A stretch of 64,000 bases of DNA from an uncultured Candidatus Saccharibacteria bacterium (GTDB lineage Bacteria > Patescibacteriota > Saccharimonadia > Saccharimonadales > Saccharimonadaceae), in NCBI GenBank assembly GCA_937859515.1, contig CALMAK010000011.1:31998-95997 (forward strand), given 5' to 3'. Positions 25,610 to 34,841 of the stretch are shown in pieces. Made by a program: the position numbers and the translations under genes. Positions within the stretch are counted from its first letter, which is position 1. Each line of letters begins with the position of its first letter. The notes under the pieces are model-generated. The model made no database searches, had not been told where the DNA came from, and saw nothing but the letters and a program-made list of their open reading frames with translations.

Positions 25610-28276
25610 ATGAGCATTTTCTCTTGGTTATTTGATACATTGTTGCAATGGTATGTTTGGATGCCGATTGTCGGCGTCTTGGCATACCTCACCTGGCGCA
25701 ATAATCGCATTATTGACGCTGTCAAATCAACCGACAGCGTGTTATTGATGCTGGAGATCCCGAAGGCTAACGACAAGCAAGAGCTCGCCGCCGAGCAACT
25801 ATTCGCCAGTTTACATGGTATTTTACGCGACAAGTCTGAGCTTAAAATTAACAACGGCATCCAAGAGCACCTCAGCTTTGAGATTGCCAGCGTTAATGGT
25901 CAGATTCGATTTTATGTCTGGATACCGAAGAACCTGCGCAGCTTTGTTGAAGGACAGATCTATGCTCAGTACCCAACCGTGCAAATCAACGAAGCCGACG
26001 AAGATTACGTTGTGCATGAGCGTGACCATAGCGTCATCTATACTTCCGAAATCGTCTTAACAGATCACGAGGCGCTGCCGATCAAAACCTTCCAAAGTTT
26101 TGAAGTCGACCCACTAGCCGGCATCACTGGCACTTTGGCAAAACTCGACAGTGGGGAAGAAGTTTGGGTGCAGATCATTGTTCGTCCAATTGCTGATGAG
26201 TGGCACAAAAAGTCAGAGCGCTGGATTACTTCAACACGGAACGGCAACCCATTTGCCTTTCTTTCCGGTGGATCAATGAACTTCAGCTGGCTTTCAGGTA
26301 TCCTCGAGGCGCTTTGGAAACCACCAGAAGGCGGGGCAGGTGCCTCAGCCACCACCAAGGAGTTATCTGACCGTGATAAAACACGCATCAGTGAGGCCGA
26401 AAAGAAGGCGGCAAAGCTGGGATATCAGGTTAAGCTTCGCATCGCCTACCTTGGAGAGAGTCAAACTAACGCCAAATTACAGATGCAAGCAATCGTCGGT
26501 ACCTTTAAACAATTCAACAGCACCAACCTCAATGGATTCAAGATGGCCGTTCCAAGCTTTGCGAAGGACGATTTGATGTTTTATAAGGCAAGGTCTTTTT
26601 CAGACCGTGGTTTTATTCTTAATATCGAGGAGCTCGCCTCGGTCTTTCACCTGCCGCACACCAACGTTGAAACACCAAACATTGTCTGGGCATCATCTAA
26701 GACTGCCGAACCACCAGCCAAGCTACCTGTCATTACTGGAAACGATGCGATTGACGAAAATATCAGCGCCTTCGGCCTAACCAACTTCCGTGGTATCAAT
26801 CATCAATTCGGTATGTTGCGCTACGACCGTAGTCGCCATGTTTACATCATCGGACAGACCGGTGCAGGTAAGTCGGGTCTCCTTGAATTATTTGCTTTGT
26901 CGGACGTTTTCCATAATCAGGGTTACGCCATTATTGATCCACATGGTGACTTTGCTATCAATAATATGAAGTTTATTCCAGGCTCGCGCCTCGGTGACGT
27001 CGTTTATTTTAATCCAGCCGATACTGCCTATCCACTTGGGTTTAATCCACTTGAAGTATACAATCCTTCGCAAAAGACCAACATCAGCTCTGAAGTGATT
27101 GGCGTTCTCAAGCGCATGTTTGGCGAATCATGGGGACCACGACTTGAATACATTTTGCGCTATACCATCCTCGCACTCCTTGATCGACCATCAACCACTA
27201 TGCTTGACATTACCCGTATGCTGACTGACAAAAAGTTCCGCAAAGAAACACTGGATTACTGCCAAGATACCGTCGTATTGAACTTCTGGAAAGTAGAGTT
27301 CGCCAGCTGGAACGACAAATTCGTTGCCGAAGCGATCGCACCGGTCCTTAACAAGGTTGGTGCCTTTACTGCCAATCCTGTCATCCGTAATATCATTGGC
27401 CAGCCAAAATCAACGTTTAATATTCGTCAAATCATGGACGAGGGCAAGATTTTGGTCGTCAACCTGTCAAAGGGGCTGATTGGCGAGGATAATGCTGCCA
27501 TCCTTGGGTCATTTATTGTCACCAAAATCCAGCTGGCCGCCATGAGTCGCCAGGATATTCCTAATATCAAAGACCGCCGGCCGTTCTATCTCTATGTTGA
27601 CGAGTTCCAAAACTTTGCCACCGACAGCTTTGCCACTATTTTGTCCGAGGCACGTAAATATGGCCTCAACCTGACGGTCGCCAACCAGTACATCTCACAG
27701 ATGTCAGAGACGGTGCGTGATGCCGTATTCGGTAACGTCGGCACGATGATTTCTTTCCGTGTATCAGCCGACGACAGCCCAATTCTTGCCAAACAGTTCG
27801 AACCGCAGTTTGAACCAAATGACTTGCTACAGATGCATAACCGTCACTTCATTATTAACATGGTTATCAATGGCGAAAAGACACCAGCCTTTAGTGCCAC
27901 AACCCTGACACTGCCGCCTCAACAGGCCGACAACACTAGTCGCATTATCGAAAATACCCGTCGTCAGTATAGTCGTCCTCGCGCAGAAGTTGAGACTGAG
28001 ATTAGTGCTGCTATCCAGCCACCCGATCACCTCAAAAAGCCAGCGCCGAAGGCAGTGGGTGCCGTCAACTGGCCAATTAATGCGCATACACAAGTTGTAA
28101 CACCAACAGCGGCTACGCCTCAATCAAAAGCCGAATCGCCACTCCGAGAACTGCCCCTCGTCGAAGATGCTCCTACCAAACCAACCGAAGCAATCGGCAG
28201 TGCCAGCGGTAAACCAAAGCGCAAACGAACTCGTAGTCGCAAAAAGAAAACGCCGGCGGAATCAACTACCGAATAA
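25610..28276 (+). CDS. Type IV secretion-like/HerA-FtsK-family membrane ATPase
   Basis: 888 residues. An N-terminal helix (about 8-27) anchors it in the membrane, followed by a 380-residue N-domain. The motor domain has Walker A GQTGAGKSGLLE (about 414-425), IIDPHGDF, VVYFNPADTAYPLGFNPLE, Walker B YLYVDEFQNF (about 660) and the sensor segment LTVANQYISQM. This layout matches TraD/VirD4-type coupling ATPases and the T4SS-DNA-binding family seen throughout CPR genomes. A Lys/Arg-rich tail (KPKRKRTRSRKKK) could bind nucleic acid. It would pump DNA or protein through the membrane. No other secretion components are nearby. It follows the sigma4/HARE gene by 45 bases. Confidence 0.85.
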   Translation: MSIFSWLFDTLLQWYVWMPIVGVLAYLTWRNNRIIDAVKSTDSVLLMLEIPKANDKQELAAEQLFASLHGILRDKSELKINNGIQEHLSFEIASVNGQIRFYVWIPKNLRSFVEGQIYAQYPTVQINEADEDYVVHERDHSVIYTSEIVLTDHEALPIKTFQSFEVDPLAGITGTLAKLDSGEEVWVQIIVRPIADEWHKKSERWITSTRNGNPFAFLSGGSMNFSWLSGILEALWKPPEGGAGASATTKELSDRDKTRISEAEKKAAKLGYQVKLRIAYLGESQTNAKLQMQAIVGTFKQFNSTNLNGFKMAVPSFAKDDLMFYKARSFSDRGFILNIEELASVFHLPHTNVETPNIVWASSKTAEPPAKLPVITGNDAIDENISAFGLTNFRGINHQFGMLRYDRSRHVYIIGQTGAGKSGLLELFALSDVFHNQGYAIIDPHGDFAINNMKFIPGSRLGDVVYFNPADTAYPLGFNPLEVYNPSQKTNISSEVIGVLKRMFGESWGPRLEYILRYTILALLDRPSTTMLDITRMLTDKKFRKETLDYCQDTVVLNFWKVEFASWNDKFVAEAIAPVLNKVGAFTANPVIRNIIGQPKSTFNIRQIMDEGKILVVNLSKGLIGEDNAAILGSFIVTKIQLAAMSRQDIPNIKDRRPFYLYVDEFQNFATDSFATILSEARKYGLNLTVANQYISQMSETVRDAVFGNVGTMISFRVSADDSPILAKQFEPQFEPNDLLQMHNRHFIINMVINGEKTPAFSATTLTLPPQQADNTSRIIENTRRQYSRPRAEVETEISAAIQPPDHLKKPAPKAVGAVNWPINAHTQVVTPTAATPQSKAESPLRELPLVEDAPTKPTEAIGSASGKPKRKRTRSRKKKTPAESTTE

Positions 28277-28321
28277 TCGACACGTCCTTTCTTTTGACTT
28301 GAAGAAAGCGTTGGGTTATCT

Positions 28322-28364
28322 CAAAAAATTACTGCGCCCCGGCATCACGAAGATGCCGGGGCAG
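28322..28364 (-). terminator. Terminator of the gene at 28403-28942
   Basis: Perfect 10-bp stem CCCCGGCATC (28337-28346) / GATGCCGGGG (28352-28361). On the minus strand the T-rich TAATTTTTT follows. Confidence 0.88.
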
Positions 28365-28402
28365 CCACTTGGCCAGTGAACCTCTCAGAGGTAGTAGGGA
28401 GG

Positions 28403-28942
28403 TCAGTCCTCCGGGACGTAGCGGCGCCAGTCCCAGGTGTCAGTTACCATCATTGGGAGGGCGTGCATGACACCATCCTTCTCGACGTGCGGCTCACGCG
28501 TGAGGACCACCACGTAGTCCTGGTTGTTGACCAGGGTGTTGATCTCGGTGAACACACTCTCCGACAGGCCGAGGTCCCGCATGATCCGGTGGCTGAGCGC
28601 CGAGCCGGCCCCCTGGTACCCCAGGAGGGCGTTGATCACGTGCAGCAGCGGCACGCCACGGTCGTCGAAGAACACTGCACCTCGCTGGTTGGTCGCGCGG
28701 TCCCAGATGAACTCGACGCGGGCGATGCGCCCCGCCGAGACCGGGTTGTCGGATCGCGTCGCCAGTCGCTCGAGACCACGTAGCACCTGGCCCAGCAGCG
28801 GGTAGCACCTGCTGGCATCCTCGGTGAACGTCGCGAAGGTTACACCGTACAGCGCAACCCCGTTGGCGTCGGTACCAGCCTTCCTGAGGTTGGTGATCCG
28901 TGGCGTCTCGTAGGAAACGGTCATCGGTGCCTGGTAGGACAT
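28403..28942 (-). CDS. GC-rich orphan cytoplasmic protein, unknown function
   Basis: 179 residues from the ATG at 28942 (MSYQAPMT), which has AAGGAG seven bases upstream; longer upstream starts in this frame lack a ribosome site. It has no known motif. The segments ARVEFIWDRATNQRGAVFFD and VNNQDYVVVLTREPHVE suggest a compact alpha/beta fold. Nearly all codons end in G or C, in contrast to the flanking ATPase and MFS genes. Promoter and terminator make it a complete single-gene unit. Confidence 0.72.
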   Translation of the reverse strand: MSYQAPMTVSYETPRITNLRKAGTDANGVALYGVTFATFTEDASRCYPLLGQVLRGLERLATRSDNPVSAGRIARVEFIWDRATNQRGAVFFDDRGVPLLHVINALLGYQGAGSALSHRIMRDLGLSESVFTEINTLVNNQDYVVVLTREPHVEKDGVMHALPMMVTDTWDWRRYVPED

Positions 28943-29000
28943 ATTAACTCCTTGGTTCGCGCCTCGCTCACTACGGATGTAGGAACATAGGCATAAATCT

Positions 29001-29029
29001 ATTATAACATATTTTGTAAGTATAGTAAA
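29001..29029 (-). promoter_or_regulatory. Promoter of the gene at 28403-28942
   Basis: On the minus strand, TTTACT (29029-29024), 17 bases, TATAAT (29006-29001); leader of about 50 nt with AAGGAG. Confidence 0.65.
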
Positions 29030-29133
29030 TGGAAAGTATTTCTCATCCAGGTGAGGCAACCAGGAACGTCGGTCAGGCCGCTTCTGTTTACCCTCATGAA
29101 TTTTATTGATTATGTTTGTAGACTTTTCTACAC

Positions 29134-29356
29134 TTGACCCGTATTCTATGCCACGCGCTATACTAAGCATAGCTATGTAGGTACTGGTGGATTACCTTTT
29201 CACTTACAAGCGTACAACGACTAACGTCCGAGAAAGACGTTCTTACACCTCCATCGTGGTAAACAGATTGGCGCTAGAGCGGCAGCCGGTCCTTTCCACC
29301 GCTGGATCACTCCAAAATCCGCTCGCTTAATTTCAATCAAGCAAAGGAGTGGTGTT
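29134..29356 (+). promoter_or_regulatory. Promoter and long structured leader of the small gene at 29357
   Basis: TTGACC (29134-29139) and TATACT (29159-29164) with a long 19-base spacer, then about 185 nt of leader. The leader has an AACGTC/GACGTT hairpin (29222-29241), and CACTCC (29308-29313) can pair with GGAGTG (29346-29351), which includes the ribosome site. This suggests regulation by sequestering the site. No known riboswitch class was recognised. Confidence 0.4.
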
Positions 29357-29608
29357 ATGACCAAAACAATCATAAATAAAGAGGTGAGTGTGACACGCGT
29401 TGGGTTCAAGAAGAACCTCATGGCGTATCCGCGTCGAGTCGAGTACGAAGGAACAACCTACGACTTTATCGACGCCGGAATCAGCTGCATCGTTCGCAGT
29501 GGCGAACAGATCGCACAAATTCTGACACTGACCGATGGTCGCTCGCAATTTCGATTGCGCAGCGATAATAGGGGAGGCTGCTGGACATTATTGTCGATTA
29601 GCGCCTAA
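29357..29608 (+). CDS. Small hypothetical protein with regulated-looking leader
   Basis: 83 residues, not recognised. Basic N-terminal half (VTRVGFKKNLMAYPRRVEYE), then a beta-rich C-terminus (FIDAGISCIVRSGEQIAQIL onward). The composition looks like a small beta-barrel but no motif supports an activity. A strong AAAGGAG site lies 6 bases before the ATG. A 13-bp stem terminator follows, so this is an independent unit with a 185-nt leader. Neighbours (GC-rich orphan, MFS exporter) give no functional hint. Confidence 0.65.
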   Translation: MTKTIINKEVSVTRVGFKKNLMAYPRRVEYEGTTYDFIDAGISCIVRSGEQIAQILTLTDGRSQFRLRSDNRGGCWTLLSISA

Positions 29609-29617
29609 AATCCTCTC

Positions 29618-29652
29618 AAAAATACCTCGCAATCCAAGCGGGGTATTTTTGA
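29618..29652 (+). terminator. Terminator after the gene at 29357-29608
   Basis: AAAAATACCTCGC (29618-29630) / GCGGGGTATTTTT (29638-29650), one G-T pair, ending in T5; works in both directions. Confidence 0.88.
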
Positions 29653-29770
29653 TATTGACTCAGACAGACAATTGACCAGTTTCCTATTCTTCTCTATAAT
29701 AGGCGAGTTGCTCGATGACAATACCGTCATCAACTCTCATAATGAATACACGAGAAAGTAAGGAGACTTT

Positions 29771-31351
29771 GTGCCACGTTTACACAAGAAGAAACCCATC
29801 AAGTCAGAGATTACCAAGAAGGACCTTGAAGGTATTGATCCAAAAACCTATGCCCGTCGTTGGTGGATTCTAGGAACACTCTGCTTGACACTCCTTGGCG
29901 TCATGCTTGCCAACAGCAGTCTCAATATGGCGTTGCCGTTAATGGCAACTGATTTGACACTCTCTCAGCTTGAGCTTACATGGGTGGTCAATGTATATAC
30001 ACTGGTATTTGCCAGCCTTCTCTTTATTGCCGGTGCAGTAGGTGACCGCTATGGACGCAAGCTTGCCATGCAGGTCGGATTAGCAATATTTACAGCTGGT
30101 TCATTATATGCGGGATTTTTGGCGCAAACTGGTACCGAATTAATTATCTCGCGTATTGTCATGGGTATTGGTGGTGCATTCGTCATGCCAACGACACTAT
30201 CGATCATTAACAATACCTTTCCTAAAGCAGAACGTGCCCGTGCTGTAGCCATCTGGGGTGCCGTAGCGGGGGTCGGCATGATGTTTGGTTCAATCATCAG
30301 CGGCATATTGCTTGAACATTTTACTTGGCACTCGCTTTTCTTCTTTAGCGCCATCATTGCCATTATGGGATTTGTCGCCAACCAATACCTCGCCCATGAG
30401 TCGAAGGATGAAGAGCAAACACCGATCGACTGGTTAGGTGGACTCTTTTCAGCGGTCGGCATCTTTGGCATTGTCTACGGCATTACTGAAGCACCGTCCG
30501 CAGGCATGGGCGACCCCCTCGTACTTCTTGCCCTGATTGGTGGTGGGATCGCCATGACCGCCTTTATCGTTTGGGAATTCCGTGCCAAAGCGCCAATGCT
30601 TGATATGAAGTTATTCAAGAATCGTAGCTTCACCGTCTCAAGCCTCGTTCTGACACTTGTCTTTCTTGCAATGTCGGGCGTGTTCTTTTCAATGAGTCAG
30701 TTAATGCAGCTAGTAATGGGGTATACGCCCCTTGAGTCATCACTGCTGACCGTTCCACTAATGCTGCCGATGATGTTCGTCTCGCCATTCGTGCCAAATG
30801 TTGTTAAGAAAATCGGTGCTCGTGTCACTATTACTATCGGCCTTACTTTGACTGCAATCGCATTCGTAATCATGGCAACCTGGACCAGCGATATGACGTA
30901 TTGGCACTTATTTGGCACAATGCTCGTAATGATGCTGGGCATTACCTTTGCAATGACGCCTGGCACCAATATCCTGATGGCGTCAGTACCACGCAACCGA
31001 TCGGGTATGGGTTCGGCCATGAACGATACTACGCGCGAGTTGGGTGGAGCACTCGGCGTGGCCGTACTGGGCGCAATCCTCAGTGCAACCTACGAAAACC
31101 AGATTCGCGAAACCGCTAGTCAGTTCACCGGAGCCGTTAAAGAAGGCCTCGAAAGCTCACTTGCCGTTGCCTTAGAGATTGCAAAAAACCTTGGGCCCGC
31201 TGCTGCTGACGTATCGCAAAAAGCCATGGATGCCTTCATGGCGGGTGTTGCTCATTCAGCAATCATTGCGGCGGTTATTATCTTTGCCTCGGCGCTCATT
31301 GCATTTATATGGCTACCGAAACACACATCACGCGATGACAATACAATATAA
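29771..31351 (+). CDS. MFS multidrug exporter, DHA2 (EmrB/QacA, 14-TM) family
   Basis: 526 residues from GTG 29771, which has AAGGAG 7 bases upstream. About 14 hydrophobic helices are present. Family motifs include NSSLNMALPLMATDL in helix 1, motif A GAVGDRYGRKLAMQVG in the loop after helix 2, and the helix-5 motif C region with WGAVAGVGMMFGSIISGIL. These proton-driven exporters expel drugs or metabolites across the cytoplasmic membrane. The C-terminus TRELGGALGVAVLGAIL is also characteristic. The substrate is unknown. It is monocistronic. Confidence 0.93.
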   Translation: MPRLHKKKPIKSEITKKDLEGIDPKTYARRWWILGTLCLTLLGVMLANSSLNMALPLMATDLTLSQLELTWVVNVYTLVFASLLFIAGAVGDRYGRKLAMQVGLAIFTAGSLYAGFLAQTGTELIISRIVMGIGGAFVMPTTLSIINNTFPKAERARAVAIWGAVAGVGMMFGSIISGILLEHFTWHSLFFFSAIIAIMGFVANQYLAHESKDEEQTPIDWLGGLFSAVGIFGIVYGITEAPSAGMGDPLVLLALIGGGIAMTAFIVWEFRAKAPMLDMKLFKNRSFTVSSLVLTLVFLAMSGVFFSMSQLMQLVMGYTPLESSLLTVPLMLPMMFVSPFVPNVVKKIGARVTITIGLTLTAIAFVIMATWTSDMTYWHLFGTMLVMMLGITFAMTPGTNILMASVPRNRSGMGSAMNDTTRELGGALGVAVLGAILSATYENQIRETASQFTGAVKEGLESSLAVALEIAKNLGPAAADVSQKAMDAFMAGVAHSAIIAAVIIFASALIAFIWLPKHTSRDDNTI

Positions 31352-31369
31352 ATACTAAAAAAGCCCGAC

Positions 31370-31942
31370 CTACGAAAGACGTGACGCCTCAATGGCGCGT
31401 ATATCTTCGAGGGTTGGTTCGATAAACTCAGCTTCTGTCACACCTTGATCAATCGTAAAAGCGAATCGTGACAATGGGGCAAGAGACAACGTCAAGAGAT
31501 GAGTATGAAGATGCTGAATCGACTTACTGGGGTTCCTATCTCGACGAGTATACTCCTGGACAGCCACGCCTTCGGGTGCGCTGTCTTCTGCTGCATCGAT
31601 ATATTCATCAATCATTTCTCGTAATTCAGGGTCCACATCGCGACGGTTGGCGATATGCGCGTCAGGAATAATCAACTTGTGATCAACAACTCGTTGTGCA
31701 TCAAAATGTGCATAGGCCGGCGTCGCCTGGATGACATAGGCACCAAGGCCTTTTTCGCCAATTCGGTGTACAACTTCGATACCACGTCGCTCGAGACCTT
31801 CAGGACAAAAGGTACAAGCAGTATCGAGCGTGCCCGTGCGTACTTGCTTTGCATATGCCACACCCGACCCATCCGCATCCCGATAGAACCCTGGGCGAAC
31901 AAGTTTACCATTACTGATACGGCTGCCTAATGTCTCACTCAT
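31370..31942 (-). CDS. HIT-like (histidine triad) protein
   Basis: 190 residues. The nucleotide-binding histidine triad is visible as QHLHTHLL with His144, His146 and His148 near the C-terminus, preceded by the KLIIPDAHI strand. A CTFC pair at 43-46 could be half of a metal site. HIT proteins hydrolyse or transfer nucleotidyl groups, for example on dinucleotide polyphosphates or as GalT-like transferases; the substrate is not evident. TATAAT sits 8 bases upstream of the ATG. It is convergent with the MFS gene (19-base gap). Confidence 0.75.
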   Translation of the reverse strand: MSETLGSRISNGKLVRPGFYRDADGSGVAYAKQVRTGTLDTACTFCPEGLERRGIEVVHRIGEKGLGAYVIQATPAYAHFDAQRVVDHKLIIPDAHIANRRDVDPELREMIDEYIDAAEDSAPEGVAVQEYTRRDRNPSKSIQHLHTHLLTLSLAPLSRFAFTIDQGVTEAEFIEPTLEDIRAIEASRLS

Positions 31943-31989
31943 AATTTACTATTATATCATATATGTTATATAAATACAATACCTATCGA

Positions 31990-34248
31990 CTACCTTGTCT
32001 TGCGTCGCCATCGTGGCAAGCGGACGCGTGCCAATGGAGTAGCAAGTTTAGTCATTGCCTTGTTGCTCGTAAGCTTATTCAGTAGCTTCATCAGTTGTTC
32101 AATATCATTTACACGGAATCGTGCATCTGTCTTGCCGCCGCCAACCTTAATGGTCGTCGCCTGACTATCCAACGCACGGAACATATCCTCGTCAGTAAAA
32201 TCATCACCCGCGCATAGAACAAAGTCAGGCTGATAGGTTTTGACGAGCTGCTCAACCGCCATACCCTTGTGAACATCACGTTGCTTTACCTCAACAATCT
32301 TGTGCCCAACGTGGACTGATAGCACATCGCCATCAATTGCCTTTACCAGCTCATGGCGCAATTTCATCGAACGATTATAGGCTACTTCAGGAACGACATT
32401 ACGGTAATGCCACACCATTGAGAATTCCTTCTCCTCAATACGAGATCCTGGCGTACGATCGGTATACGTCTCCATAATCTTGCGAATCGTCGGTTTGGTT
32501 TTTTTGATGCGGTTGGGTCGTGTTTCCCATTTGCCATTAATACGAATCCGTGCACCATGCTCGGCCGCTAGGTCAACCCCTAGCGCCTTGAACCACCATG
32601 TCATCACCTTGCGCGGACGACCACTAACAATCGCCACACGGGTCGACTTTTTCTGCACTAATGCGCCCAGCAGCAAGCGAAGCTTTAGTGATGGCACCCC
32701 AGCAAGAGCCGATGGAGTAGGCTGGAATGGCTTTAACGTACCGTCATAATCAAGGATAATGAGGCGCTTTTTGGCCTGCTGAAACTCACGCACAATATCA
32801 CTGCATTGCTCACGCGTCATAACAATGTCATGCACATGATTACCGCCCGACTGCACCAGTTTCATATCATCAATAAAAGCCTTGGCCCATGTTTGGACGT
32901 CATACTGACGAATACGCTCTTGCATACTTCTCATACGACGCGCTTGGTCGCTTGGCAACATCTTTAATGCCTCATCCAGTGCTGTCGCAATCGAGCGTGC
33001 GCTATTAGGATTCACCGTTACTGCATCGGTCAGCTCATCAGCGGCGCCCGCCAGCTCGCTGAGTACCAAAACACCACGTTGGTTTTGCTTGCTAGCCACA
33101 TATTCTTTGGCAACCAAGTTCATGCCATCACGCACCGGTGTGACCAGCATAATATCAGCTGCCATATAGCTCGCCACAATCTCATCAAATGGACGATTTT
33201 GGAATTGATACGAGATTGGCGCCCAATCAGCCGTTCCATAGATACCATTGATACGCGCCACCACCAACTCGATCTGGTCGCGCAGTTGCTGATATGCCCC
33301 AACGCCTGTACGCGACGGCACCGCCACCATTTGTAGCACTACCTTTCCGTGATATTCTGGATGTTCTTCTAGCAACAGTCGATACGCCTCGAGTCGCTGC
33401 ACAATACCCTTAGAATAATCAAGACGATCAATCGACAGGATGATGCGCTGTTTCATATATCGGCGCTTGATCGATCGTTCAATCTTGGCAGTCGCCGCCG
33501 AATTCACCGCCTTCACATATTTTTTATAATCAATTCCAATAGGGTAGGTGCCCACCTGTACGGTACGACCTTGGTACTCGATTTGCGCCTCATGCGGCTC
33601 GACACCCAGTAGGCGTTGGGTGCTACTCATGAAGTGACGAGCGTAGTCATAGGTATGAAATCCAATCACATCGCTGCCCATCAAGCCTTCTAGCAACCGA
33701 CGACGCTCAGGCAGTAATCGGAAAATTTCAAACGATGGGAAGGGAATATGAAGGAAAAACCCAATTGTTGCCTTTGGTACATCGCGTCGCACCATAGCCG
33801 GGACCAACATCAGTTGATAGTCATGCACCCAAATACGCGCGTTTGACGTGGCAGACTGCTTGACGGCAGCAGCGTATAACTGATTCACCTCATCATAGGC
33901 CTGCCAATAGACATCATTATATTGTGATAATGACTGAAAATAATGAAATAACGGCCACAGTGTATCGTTTGAATAGCCCTCATAAAAATTTTCAATTTGC
34001 GTCTTCGTCAAAAAGACAGGGAAGGCGCTATGCTTGGCGAAATGTTCACGAATGGCTTGTTTGTCTTTACTAGACAAATCATCACTGGGCATACCGCACC
34101 AGCCAACCCACATGGTATCATCCTCTCGCAGTGAGGACATGGCCGTCGCCAACCCCCCCGAGGAAGATTCGTAGGTAAGCTTCCCATCCTTTTTCGACAC
34201 GCTAATGGGCAGTCGATTCGACACAATCACAAATGAATGCTTTGTCAT
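31990..34248 (-). CDS. Bifunctional trehalose-6-phosphate synthase/phosphatase (OtsA-OtsB fusion)
   Basis: 752 residues. Residues about 1-465 are a GT20 synthase, with VSNRLPISV, the glycine-rich SSGGLATAM, WVHDYQLMLVPAMVR, FFLHIPFPSFEIFRLLPER and VTPVRDGMNLVAKEYV. Residues about 490-735 are a HAD-type phosphatase with DYDGTL near 500, VSGRPRKVM, and the C-terminal CAGDDFTDEDMF. One chain would make trehalose from UDP-glucose and glucose-6-phosphate. The ATG at 34248 is 8 bases after TATACT, with AGAAGGTG between. Trehalose may serve as an osmoprotectant or a carbon store. Confidence 0.95.
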   Translation of the reverse strand: MTKHSFVIVSNRLPISVSKKDGKLTYESSSGGLATAMSSLREDDTMWVGWCGMPSDDLSSKDKQAIREHFAKHSAFPVFLTKTQIENFYEGYSNDTLWPLFHYFQSLSQYNDVYWQAYDEVNQLYAAAVKQSATSNARIWVHDYQLMLVPAMVRRDVPKATIGFFLHIPFPSFEIFRLLPERRRLLEGLMGSDVIGFHTYDYARHFMSSTQRLLGVEPHEAQIEYQGRTVQVGTYPIGIDYKKYVKAVNSAATAKIERSIKRRYMKQRIILSIDRLDYSKGIVQRLEAYRLLLEEHPEYHGKVVLQMVAVPSRTGVGAYQQLRDQIELVVARINGIYGTADWAPISYQFQNRPFDEIVASYMAADIMLVTPVRDGMNLVAKEYVASKQNQRGVLVLSELAGAADELTDAVTVNPNSARSIATALDEALKMLPSDQARRMRSMQERIRQYDVQTWAKAFIDDMKLVQSGGNHVHDIVMTREQCSDIVREFQQAKKRLIILDYDGTLKPFQPTPSALAGVPSLKLRLLLGALVQKKSTRVAIVSGRPRKVMTWWFKALGVDLAAEHGARIRINGKWETRPNRIKKTKPTIRKIMETYTDRTPGSRIEEKEFSMVWHYRNVVPEVAYNRSMKLRHELVKAIDGDVLSVHVGHKIVEVKQRDVHKGMAVEQLVKTYQPDFVLCAGDDFTDEDMFRALDSQATTIKVGGGKTDARFRVNDIEQLMKLLNKLTSNKAMTKLATPLARVRLPRWRRKTR

Positions 34249-34273
34249 CACCTTCTAGTATATCACGCCTCAC

Positions 34274-34783
34274 CTAGGCCAGCTGACGGGCAATAAGTGT
34301 AAAATCAAGATAATCATGCGTGTCACCAGGCGTCATAATCAACGCTATGGCATCATTTTGCACCGCCTCAAGACGTGATGCAACCATCTCGGCGGCGCCC
34401 AGTGGATCATGCTCGTTTTGAATGATAGTTGTACGGGGCAATTGCTTGAGGCTTTGTTCGAAGTCGGGTGTCGCACCAGCAATACCCTGATAGGGAATCC
34501 CCATCAGCACACAACGAGATGGATGCAAGATGCCACGTGCCACACCTAATGCCGCGATTACCGTCCCGATACTTTTACTTATCACAATGTAGTCATCCTG
34601 GCCTATGGCAAGGTCTGCCAGTCGCGCCAATTCATCGTCAATGTTCGCCGCCGAGGCACCCGTCGCCCAGTGGCGATAATCATGGAGCATCACTTGGTGC
34701 CCTTGAGTCTCGAGATATCCACCCAATTCGCGAATCCAATCATAATGTCGCGGGCTGTTGCCGCCAAGAATCAGCACCTTCAT
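34274..34783 (-). CDS. Small alpha/beta-hydrolase-like protein
   Basis: 169 residues from ATG 34783 (MKVLILGG). A minimal alpha/beta hydrolase is suggested by a Ser nucleophile elbow VISKSIGT (about 96-103), an acid in QNEHDPLGA and a late His in GDTHDYLDF. There is no cap domain and no signal peptide. The mRNA looks leaderless (TACAAT 6 bases upstream). It is the upstream neighbour of otsAB on the same strand but has its own promoter. The substrate is unknown. Confidence 0.7.
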   Translation of the reverse strand: MKVLILGGNSPRHYDWIRELGGYLETQGHQVMLHDYRHWATGASAANIDDELARLADLAIGQDDYIVISKSIGTVIAALGVARGILHPSRCVLMGIPYQGIAGATPDFEQSLKQLPRTTIIQNEHDPLGAAEMVASRLEAVQNDAIALIMTPGDTHDYLDFTLIARQLA

Positions 34784-34789
34784 ACTATG

Positions 34790-34795
34790 ATTGTA
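34790..34795 (-). promoter_or_regulatory. -10 element of leaderless hydrolase gene
   Basis: TACAAT on the minus strand, 6 bases, ATG at 34783. Confidence 0.55.
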
Positions 34796-34841
34796 CACCC
34801 GCGCATCCCACACTGCTATACTGATACCAAAAGGGGACTCC

